Part shown: positions 1 to 5,845 of the stretch, one piece after another
Layout of the letters: the number at the start of each line of letters is the position of its first letter
Position numbering within the stretch: position 1 is the first letter of the stretch
Assembly (NCBI GenBank): GCA_910579935.1
Contig: CAJTVQ010000058.1
Location: 1 to 7,159 of the forward strand
Length of the DNA: 7,159 nucleotides
DNA from: an uncultured Lachnospiraceae bacterium
Lineage (GTDB): Bacteria > Bacillota > Clostridia > Lachnospirales > Lachnospiraceae
Direction: 5' to 3'
Made by a program: the position numbers and the translations under genes
The notes under the pieces: model-generated
What the model saw: the letters and a program-made list of their open reading frames with translations, nothing else
Databases searched by the model: none
What the model was told of the DNA's origin: nothing

Positions 1-2
1 AT

Positions 3-39
3 AAATGCGGCAGAGGCTTTAATACCTCTTGTCGCATTT
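3..39 (-). terminator. Probable terminator hairpin after the efflux operon
   Basis: An imperfect inverted repeat pairs positions 3-16 with 25-39 around an 8-base loop, with one bulged base and one non-matching position that is a G-U wobble only in plus-strand RNA. It lies 78 bases beyond the TetR stop codon in AT-rich sequence. A-rich sequence precedes it and T-rich sequence follows it on both strands, so it could act in both directions, ending a converging gene to the left as well. Any minus-strand U tract would run off the window edge and cannot be seen, hence moderate confidence. The rest of 40-116 is AT-rich and holds only very short ORFs. Confidence 0.55.
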
Positions 40-116
40 AATTTTAAAACTTATCTCTATTTTTATCATTTTCACCTATTTTTTATCTTTTGTTACCCAA
101 ATGTCTTTATGACCGT

Positions 117-719
117 TCATCCCAATTCCCGCAGCAATCCCTCACATAAAAGCTGATGCATCTGTTGTCTGTCACAGGTTTCCCTGCCTTCATTCATTGC
201 AATATAAAATGCATACATCAGTATTTTAGACATAACTGCCAGCCGCATATAGGGAAATGGAAGCCGGCTGTTAATTTTTCCCTGACGGATTCCGGTCTGC
301 AGGACTTGATCGATCAACTCCTGCGGCATACAGATTTGGGAATCACTTTTAATCTTATCCCGCAGCAGCTGACTAATGGGCCCATTGTCCGTCACCATCT
401 GTATGAACTGGATCAGACAGTCCCTTTTCGATATTTCCCTGTCCATACATAGTAACAGATAATGTATGATTTCAGAGAAATCTTCCATTCTGCCGATATC
501 CGACATCACATGGCTGCATATCTGATCGATATGATACAGCAGCGCACTGCCTATGAGTTCTTCCTTGTTGCTGAAATATTCATAAGCAGTTCCCTTTCCG
601 ATTCCTGCACGGCTGGTTATATCGGAAACCTTGACGTCGCGCACATCCACGTTCTCCGCAATCAGTTCCAGCACCGCCTCATACAATGCCTTTACCTTCG
701 GCGACAGATTTTCTTTCAT
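117..719 (-). CDS. TetR/AcrR-family transcriptional repressor of the efflux operon
   Basis: This is a 200-residue TetR-type repressor, the usual length for the family. The N-terminal DNA-binding domain covers about residues 8-55. Its helix-turn-helix runs from V31 to L55 and includes the family hallmark of a Gly-Ile-Gly-Lys-Gly-Thr turn followed by Tyr-x-Tyr-Phe and an Asn-Lys-Glu-Glu-Leu segment. Residues 56-200 are all-helical and variable, as expected for a ligand-binding and dimerisation domain. The start at 719 is chosen because a purine-rich ribosome binding site lies just before it. The longer in-frame start at 800 would add a 27-residue basic stretch read out of frame inside the pump gene. 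The gene begins 19 bases after the pump stop codon, so the two are surely cotranscribed. By inference it binds the operator at 5105-5122 and represses its own operon until an inducer, probably a pump substrate, is bound. The ligand cannot be told from sequence. Confidence 0.93.
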   Translation of the reverse strand: MKENLSPKVKALYEAVLELIAENVDVRDVKVSDITSRAGIGKGTAYEYFSNKEELIGSALLYHIDQICSHVMSDIGRMEDFSEIIHYLLLCMDREISKRDCLIQFIQMVTDNGPISQLLRDKIKSDSQICMPQELIDQVLQTGIRQGKINSRLPFPYMRLAVMSKILMYAFYIAMNEGRETCDRQQMHQLLCEGLLRELG

Positions 720-735
720 ACTCTCCCTCTCCCTC
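720..735 (-). promoter_or_regulatory. Ribosome binding site that fixes the TetR start
   Basis: On the minus strand the bases between the pump stop codon and the ATG at 719 form a doubled GGGAGA-type purine run, AGAGGGAGAGGGAGAG. It offers two overlapping Shine-Dalgarno options and ends only one base before the ATG, so the upstream copy has the better spacing. It is the reason for preferring the start at 719 to the one at 800. It also suggests that the repressor is translated well despite being the last gene of the operon. Confidence 0.75.
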
Positions 736-738
736 TGT

Positions 739-3700
739 TTACACTGCTTCTTCTGCTTTCTTTTCCCGTCTGAAGATATCATAAATACATGGTACGACAA
801 TAAGTGTCAGGAGCGTCCCGTAAATCAGACCGCCGATGGTTACGATTGCCATTGGCCGCGAAAGTTCCGCTCCCATGTCATGACCGAACGCCATGGTGGA
901 GAGCGCCAATATGGTAGTCATCGCCGTCATAAGCACAGGACGCAGCCTCGTCCGGCCTGCCTCTATGATGGCCTCTTTCTTCTCCATTCCGCCCTCACGC
1001 AGCTGGTTGATATAATCCACCAGCACGATACCATTATTTACAATGACTCCGGCCAGCATAACGAACCCGATGACCGAAATGACACTTACCTCACTGCCGC
1101 TTATAAACAACCCGAGGAAGCCTCCGGTAAAAGCTAACGGAATGGTAAACATGATGATGAACGGAGACAGCAGTGACTGAAACTGTGCCACCATGATCAG
1201 ATACATAAAAATAATTGCCAGCAAAAGCATCAGCATCAACTGCTCCATCGCTTCCATAATCGTTTCATTTTCACCGCTCATTACCAGTGTGTATCCCTCC
1301 GGCATTTCATACTGATCCAGCTTTTTCTGTAAATCCTGTGACACCAGACCTACGTTATAACCCTCCGCTATGGAAGCTGTCACACCGATATAACGGTTCT
1401 GTTCCGCACGGTTTACCGAAGTAGGCGATACCTTCGTTTCAAACCGGGCAATATCGGACAACGGAACCTTCTCTTTTGTTCCATCCTGCCTGGTCACATC
1501 TATCTTTATCTGCTTTATCGTTTCTCTCGTCAGCGCTATGTCATTAGCGCTTTTTACATACACATCATATTCCTTGATCTCCGTCTCAAAAGTAGTCGCA
1601 CTGGAAGCTGCCGCCAGTTTTGCCGCAATCTGCTGGAACACCTGCGCCACTGTCAGTCCGTGCTCCATCGCTTTATCCCTGTCAATGATCACCCGCAGTT
1701 CTTCCGCCGAATCCTCCATTCCATCCGAAACCTCTTCCGTTCCTTCCGTTGCCTTTACGATAGCCGCCACTTCCGCCGCTATTTCCTGCAGCGTGTCGAT
1801 TTCACGTCCTCTCACCTGAATGGAAATGCCGCTGCCGCCCAATGCACTCATATCCATGGAAGAAGTATTGATAACAAGTTCCACCTCTTCCAAATCTGAC
1901 ATCATTTCTTCAATCTGCTTCGCCAGTTCATCGCCGGTCAGTTCCTTGTCCTCTTTCAGGGTGACATAAATATCCGTCGCATTCGTAGCGCTGTCTCCCC
2001 CGCCGGTCAGCATCATCAGGCTGGAAGTACTCGCCATGGCTCCCACATCCACCACATCCTCTATGGTGCGGATCCTCTCAATGATCTCGTCCGTTGTCTC
2101 TCCCGTCTCTTCCAAAGGCGTTCCGTCCGGCATGGTTACGCTGACCGTTATCTGTGTGCTTTCCATCTCCGGCATAAATGCGGTACCTCTTGACAATGCC
2201 AGCGCCGCACTGACAGCGACCAGTGCAGAAACCATCAAAAGCACTATGGGCTTCCATTTCAGGGCAAGACGCAGTATCTTTTCATATCCGCCCATCAATA
2301 ACTCGAAAAACCGGCTGACCTTTGTCTCTTCCTTTGTTTTGCTCAGCATCTTTGAAGCCATTGCCGGCACCACTGTCAGTGCCACCACCAGACTCGCCGC
2401 CAAAGAATAACCAAAGGTCAGTCCCATGTCCACAAACAGCTGTCTGGTAATACCTTCTGTAAATACAATGGGAAGGAATACACATACGGTCGTCAGGGTA
2501 GAAGCCATAATCGCCCCTGCCACTTCCTTTGCCCCTTCGATGGCCGCCTCCCTCATGCCCTTTCCTTCATTGCGCATACGGTATATGTTCTCGATGACCA
2601 CAATGGAATTATCCACCAGCATTCCCACACCCAGGGACAGGCCCGACAGGGAAATGATGTTCAGCGTCACTCCGCTAAAATACATACAGGCGATTGCCGT
2701 TACCAGACTGATCGGAATCGAAAATGCAATGATAAGAGTCGGCCGCAAATCTTTTAAAAATAAAATCAAAACGAGAATGGCAAGCAGAGCTCCGAACAAA
2801 AGGCTGCTTACAATAGAATCCATTACCATATCGATATAGATTCCCTGGTCCATCAGTATGATCATGGACAGGTCTTCATTTTCCTCCGACATTTCCCCAA
2901 ATTTATCTTTCAGCTTATCGGACACGTCTCCGGTGGAATATCCGGTCTGTTTCTGCAGGGTGATCAATACGCCCGGACTTCCGTTGATATTCGTATAAAT
3001 ATCCGCAGAATTGTCTGTCATGAATACATCCGCCACATCGGCCAGCGTAATCACATCCACCCCGTCCATATCCGGATTCAGGATCGGCATGGCTGCAAGT
3101 TCTTCCACCGTACCCGGTTTATCGCCCACACGCACCAGATAACTGATTCCGTCTTCCGTCACATATCCGCCAGGCATGGTAAAATTCTGCGCTGCCAGCA
3201 AACCCTTGACCGTATCCACGGTGAGGATGTCGGTCATATCCGCCTGCGCATAGGCATCTTCCCTCGCCTCCGCCAGTTTCTCCTCACCCTCGTCTATCTG
3301 TTCTTCGCCCTCCTTCAGCTGCTCCAGTGCATCCTCCAGCTGTTTGACTGCGTCGTCAATCTGCTCCTGCCCCGACTCTAACTGTTTCTCTCCAGACTCC
3401 ATCTGCTGTTCGGCAAATGTCATCTGAAGTTCTCCCAAATCAATCTTTGTCTGGGCATTCGCCAATTCCGTGGCTGCCTGAAGGTTTCCTTTATACAGCT
3501 GTGTCAGCCCGTCGTCTACTTTTTCCAGATTTTCGTCGATCGGCCCCAAAGAATCTTTCAGCTGCTTTTTCATACCGTCCAAATCCAAATTCGGTATATC
3601 TAAGCCGCTCTGTTTCAGCAGTTCCTGTATCTCTTCCCGAAGCTGCAGGATGCGTTCCTTTTCTCCTTCCAGTTCTTCCTTTTGGGCAGCCAACTGATCC

Positions 3701-5046
3701 TTTTGGGCAACCAGCCCGCTTTTTTCTTCTTCCAGTCCGGCTCTTTCGCTTTCCAGACTGCTTTTTTCTTCTTCCAGAAGGGCGATCAGTTCCCCTCCGG
3801 ACAGGGAATTCTCATAGGCATTCAGAACGGATTTTATCTCATCCGCAGAACCTGATTCCGGCGGATTGCTGTCAAGCAGATCCTGTATGTACTCTACGTT
3901 CTGTTCGGAATAAGCAGACGCATAACTTATCGCAGCGTCAATCGCCGCGATTTTCCGATCAATTTCTTCTATTCTTGCATCAATCTGCGAAATCTGTTCG
4001 TCCAACAATGCAATCTGCCCGTCCAATTCCGCTATCCCGGCATCTATTTCCGCCATACGCTCGTCCAGCTTCCCTGAAGAATCCCCAATGGAATCCTCCA
4101 GCCGCTTTTGTATCTCCTCTATCATGGTAATCTGCGCCGTGATATTTATCTTCGCTGCTTCCAGATCCGCTTTTGCCGTCAAAAGCTGTGTCTCCATCTC
4201 TGCCAGCTGCTGTGCCACTTCATCCTTTTTCTGTGCAAGTTCTTTTTTTCCGTCCTCCAGTTTACTCTTATTTTCTTCCAGCTCCGTCTTGCCGTCTTCC
4301 AGTTCTTTCCTGGACTCATTCAATTCCTTTTGGGCATCCGCCAGTTCCGCTTTGCCATCGGAAATTTCTTTCTTCCCGTCCTCCAGTTCTTTCCTGCTGT
4401 CTTCCAGCTTCTGCTCCTGCTCTTCCAGTTCTTCGTCAATGTATCCGAATACCTGTTTATTAATCTTATCTATCTTGTCCTGACGGATAATGACATTGAC
4501 GCTTTCCTCCAAAAGCCCCGTCGCACCGGCGCTGGCTACCCCTTCTATACTTTCCAGTTCCGGAACAATGGTTTTCTTCGCCAGTTCGCTTACCTCTGCA
4601 TCCGTTGCTCCCTCCACGCCCACTGCGGCTACCATAACCGGCATCATGTCGGGATTCAGCTTCATGATAATCGGATTCCCTACCGAATCATCCCAATAAC
4701 TTTTCACCTGGTCCAGATTTTCCCGTATTTCAAGGGACACTGCATTCATATCCGCATTCTGCGCAAACTCCATGATGACCATGGAATAGTTTTCTCCCGA
4801 AACCGAACTGATGCTTTCGATATTGCTCACCGTTGCCATAGAAGACTCCACCGGCTTCGTGACCACCATTTCCACGGTTTCAGGACTGGCTCCTACATAG
4901 GTAGTCATGACGATCACATAGGGAAGATTAATATTCGGCAGCAGGTCCGTTGTCATTTTTGTCAATGACACAATCCCCAGCACCACCGCAATAATCACCC
5001 CTACCAATACTGTATAAGGTTTCTTCACGCTAAACTTTGAAATCAT
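739..5046 (-). CDS. RND-family efflux permease with a ~400-residue coiled-coil insertion
   Basis: This 1435-residue protein is a proton-driven exporter of the AcrB/SwrC type; such pumps usually have about 1030-1070 residues. It has the duplicated RND layout. TM1 is at about residues 11-29, followed by the first extracytoplasmic loop. TM2-TM6 lie at about 744-895 and TM7 at 932-952. The second loop is at 953-1265 and TM8-TM12 at about 1267-1420. Family motifs include the N-terminal F-S-V-K-K-P segment, D-L-L-P-N-I-N-L-P-Y after TM1, G-M-L-V-D-N-S-I-V-V-I-E-N in TM4 (D812) and R-L-R-P-V-L-M-T before TM11 (R1369). The extra length lies at residues ~203-605 in the first loop and is described separately. 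The start at 5046 is secure because an in-frame TAG lies just upstream and the N-terminus matches the family. The ribosome binding site is poor, but a leader ORF overlaps the start. No adaptor gene is adjacent. Substrates could be drugs, surfactant-like peptides or lipids. Confidence 0.95.
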   Translation of the reverse strand: MISKFSVKKPYTVLVGVIIAVVLGIVSLTKMTTDLLPNINLPYVIVMTTYVGASPETVEMVVTKPVESSMATVSNIESISSVSGENYSMVIMEFAQNADMNAVSLEIRENLDQVKSYWDDSVGNPIIMKLNPDMMPVMVAAVGVEGATDAEVSELAKKTIVPELESIEGVASAGATGLLEESVNVIIRQDKIDKINKQVFGYIDEELEEQEQKLEDSRKELEDGKKEISDGKAELADAQKELNESRKELEDGKTELEENKSKLEDGKKELAQKKDEVAQQLAEMETQLLTAKADLEAAKINITAQITMIEEIQKRLEDSIGDSSGKLDERMAEIDAGIAELDGQIALLDEQISQIDARIEEIDRKIAAIDAAISYASAYSEQNVEYIQDLLDSNPPESGSADEIKSVLNAYENSLSGGELIALLEEEKSSLESERAGLEEEKSGLVAQKDQLAAQKEELEGEKERILQLREEIQELLKQSGLDIPNLDLDGMKKQLKDSLGPIDENLEKVDDGLTQLYKGNLQAATELANAQTKIDLGELQMTFAEQQMESGEKQLESGQEQIDDAVKQLEDALEQLKEGEEQIDEGEEKLAEAREDAYAQADMTDILTVDTVKGLLAAQNFTMPGGYVTEDGISYLVRVGDKPGTVEELAAMPILNPDMDGVDVITLADVADVFMTDNSADIYTNINGSPGVLITLQKQTGYSTGDVSDKLKDKFGEMSEENEDLSMIILMDQGIYIDMVMDSIVSSLLFGALLAILVLILFLKDLRPTLIIAFSIPISLVTAIACMYFSGVTLNIISLSGLSLGVGMLVDNSIVVIENIYRMRNEGKGMREAAIEGAKEVAGAIMASTLTTVCVFLPIVFTEGITRQLFVDMGLTFGYSLAASLVVALTVVPAMASKMLSKTKEETKVSRFFELLMGGYEKILRLALKWKPIVLLMVSALVAVSAALALSRGTAFMPEMESTQITVSVTMPDGTPLEETGETTDEIIERIRTIEDVVDVGAMASTSSLMMLTGGGDSATNATDIYVTLKEDKELTGDELAKQIEEMMSDLEEVELVINTSSMDMSALGGSGISIQVRGREIDTLQEIAAEVAAIVKATEGTEEVSDGMEDSAEELRVIIDRDKAMEHGLTVAQVFQQIAAKLAAASSATTFETEIKEYDVYVKSANDIALTRETIKQIKIDVTRQDGTKEKVPLSDIARFETKVSPTSVNRAEQNRYIGVTASIAEGYNVGLVSQDLQKKLDQYEMPEGYTLVMSGENETIMEAMEQLMLMLLLAIIFMYLIMVAQFQSLLSPFIIMFTIPLAFTGGFLGLFISGSEVSVISVIGFVMLAGVIVNNGIVLVDYINQLREGGMEKKEAIIEAGRTRLRPVLMTAMTTILALSTMAFGHDMGAELSRPMAIVTIGGLIYGTLLTLIVVPCIYDIFRREKKAEEAV
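3232..4440 (-). other. Coiled-coil hairpin insertion within the RND pump (residues ~203-605)
   Basis: Almost every seventh residue is Leu or Ile in long runs. There are nine unbroken heptads at residues 214-276, six at 334-375, eight at 424-479 and seven at 549-597. The outer arms use an L-E-D-G-K-K-E or L-E-S-G-x-x-Q style with Gly in the heptad; the inner arms use L-E-E-E-K-S-x and I-D-x-x-I-x-x. Breaks occur at 321-325 (Gly-Asp-Ser-Ser-Gly), at the tip 381-419 (with Pro395-Pro396) and at 481-502 (Gly and Pro). The two arms, about 178 and 186 residues, are close to equal, with breaks about 77 and 91 residues from the tip. This suggests an antiparallel hairpin with a hinge. The insertion point follows the segment that aligns by eye with the start of the AcrB docking (DN) subdomain. 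Similar Gly-heptads are known from YhgE/Pip-type Gram-positive membrane proteins. Confidence 0.85.
4292..4396 (-). repeat. 84-base internal duplication in the coiled-coil coding region
   Basis: Positions 4292-4312 and 4376-4396 are identical at 20 of 21 bases and are exactly 84 bases apart, which is four heptads. The encoded heptads follow the same order in both copies, with L-E-D-S-R-K-E then L-E-D-G-K-K-E at residues 214-227 and L-N-E-S-R-K-E then L-E-D-G-K-T-E at 242-255. The coil therefore seems to have grown by duplication of a 28-residue unit, with later divergence between the copies. Confidence 0.7.
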
Positions 5047-5075
5047 CGCTCCAACCTAACCTTTCTTTCAGACAT
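5043..5075 (-). CDS. Putative 10-residue leader peptide overlapping the pump start
   Basis: An ATG at 5075-5073 opens a ten-codon frame encoding MSERKVRLER. Its TGA stop (5045-5043) shares bases with the pump ATG (5046-5044) as ATGA. A GTGAGG Shine-Dalgarno-like stretch sits just upstream, with slightly short spacing. The pump itself has only GGAG two bases before its ATG and a weak AGG further off. Translation of the leader would deliver ribosomes to the pump start, which is classic translational coupling. Four of the ten residues are Lys or Arg and the Arg codons are AGA, AGG and CGA. Such a short frame could occur by chance, so this is a candidate only. Confidence 0.4.
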   Translation of the reverse strand: MSERKVRLER

Positions 5076-5104
5076 CAGCCTCACTCAAATATATCCTCAA
5101 TTTC

Positions 5105-5122
5105 CGTCCGACCAGTCGGTCA
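5105..5122 (-). promoter_or_regulatory. Candidate TetR operator in front of the pump operon
   Basis: The minus strand reads TGACCGACTGGTCGGACG, an 18-base imperfect palindrome with 6 of 9 positions pairing and a perfect inner GGTCGG-type half-site. It closely resembles the TGACCGACCGGTCGGTCA pattern common in operators of TetR-family repressors. It begins about 12 bases after the -10 box, so a bound repressor would sit on the early transcribed region and block initiation or clearance. The only regulator gene in the window is the TetR at the end of this operon, which makes it the natural ligand of the site. That pairing is inference. Confidence 0.75.
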
Positions 5123-5134
5123 GTTCTGAGCCTT

Positions 5135-5162
5135 ATTATATCACGCAGCAAAAACAAGTCAA
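5135..5162 (-). promoter_or_regulatory. Vegetative (sigma-A type) promoter of the efflux operon
   Basis: On the minus strand TTGACT (5162-5157) is followed after 16 bases by a perfect TATAAT (5140-5135). The -10 box is preceded by TGA, giving the TG-n extended -10 form. Transcription should start near 5128, leaving a leader of about 80 bases with the operator and the short ORF. The -35 box includes the TGA stop codon of the sigma factor gene (5161-5159), so the promoter begins inside the previous gene. It does not match the usual SigH promoter pattern, so the neighbouring sigma factor is not obviously the one that reads it. Confidence 0.85.
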
Positions 5163-5788
5163 GAGCCAATTACTTTTCTTAACTTTCCCTTAATCCTCTG
5201 AAGGGCATTGTCGGTTGACTTTTCATCCCGCCCCAGTACTTTTGCTATCTGTACATAACTCATACCCGTAATATACAGATCCAATACCTGCTTTTCAAAA
5301 ATGCTCAGTTCACGCTCAATGATCTTTTCCAGTCTTTCAACATTTTCCCGGTCTATCAGCAGCTCTTCAGGACTCAGTTCCGCTTTGGAAACCAGTATGT
5401 TCTGCAGCTGCGCTTCCTCGCCGTCCTGCTCCCCGTCCCCTGTTCCATGCACATTGCTGTACAGGGAAATATATGTATTCAGGGGGGCATGTTTCTGGCG
5501 GCCGGAAGCCTGCACTGCCGTATACATCTGTCTGGATATGCATAAATCCGCAAAGGTAAAGAAACTTGCGTCCCGCCCGCTGTCATAGTCACGGATTGCC
5601 TTAAACAGCCCGATCATGCCTTCCTGAATCAGATCCTCATTGTCCGCCCCGAGAATGTACATGGATTTCGCCTTGCTCCTGACCAGATTTTTATACTTAT
5701 CCATAATATAGTCCGTAATCTGCTCTTCTCCGTCCCGCAGACGCACGATCAGTTCCTCATCGCTGTACGGCTCATATAAATCCCTCAT
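5159..5788 (-). CDS. sigH: RNA polymerase sigma factor, SigH (Spo0H) type
   Basis: This 209-residue protein matches sporulation sigma-H along its whole length; B. subtilis SigH has about 218 residues. Region 2 covers about residues 24-95, with the core-binding and -10 recognition motif Q-E-G-M-I-G-L-F-K-A-I-R-D (55-67), then a C-I-S-R-Q segment and R-Q-K-H-A-P-L-N (97-104). A short acidic linker (about 115-128) precedes region 4 at 155-205. Its helix-turn-helix (M176-R204) ends in the SigH-like S-T-D-N-A-L-Q-R-I-K. In Bacillus this factor directs early stationary-phase, competence and sporulation genes; that role here is inferred. The start at 5788 has a strong GGAGGGG site three bases before the ATG. 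The gene begins 58 bases after the hydrolase stop, with no promoter or terminator visible between them, so cotranscription is likely. Unusually, rpmG, secE and nusG do not follow it; the efflux operon does. Confidence 0.88.
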   Translation of the reverse strand: MRDLYEPYSDEELIVRLRDGEEQITDYIMDKYKNLVRSKAKSMYILGADNEDLIQEGMIGLFKAIRDYDSGRDASFFTFADLCISRQMYTAVQASGRQKHAPLNTYISLYSNVHGTGDGEQDGEEAQLQNILVSKAELSPEELLIDRENVERLEKIIERELSIFEKQVLDLYITGMSYVQIAKVLGRDEKSTDNALQRIKGKLRKVIGS

Positions 5789-5845
5789 TTTCCCCTCCGT
5801 TCTCCCGTATCCGGCTTTTTCATCCGGTTTCTTCTGACATTCCCA

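Noticed and set aside
76..120. 14-codon ORF overlapping the tetR stop as ATGA on the minus strand
   Set aside because: The peptide MNGHKDIWVTKDKK has no recognisable features, and its only ribosome binding site would be the weak G-rich end of tetR. Too likely to be chance.
117..800. Longer TetR product starting at 800
   Set aside because: The extra 27 residues overlap the pump's 3' end and look non-homologous. A strong ribosome binding site supports the ATG at 719.
3417..4968. Long plus-strand ORFs opposite the pump's coiled coil (about 96-286 codons)
   Set aside because: They are antisense to heptad codons rich in Glu, Lys and Leu, which rarely give stops on the opposite strand. The translations are Ser-, Phe- or Pro-rich low complexity with no domain and no convincing ribosome binding sites.
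5047..5130. Riboswitch or attenuator in the pump leader
   Set aside because: The leader is only about 80 bases, and apart from the short operator palindrome I see no stable stem, T run or known riboswitch core.
5789..5845. Terminator or promoter between the hydrolase and the sigma gene
   Set aside because: Only a short CCGGAT direct repeat is visible. There is no stem with a T run and no paired -35/-10 boxes.
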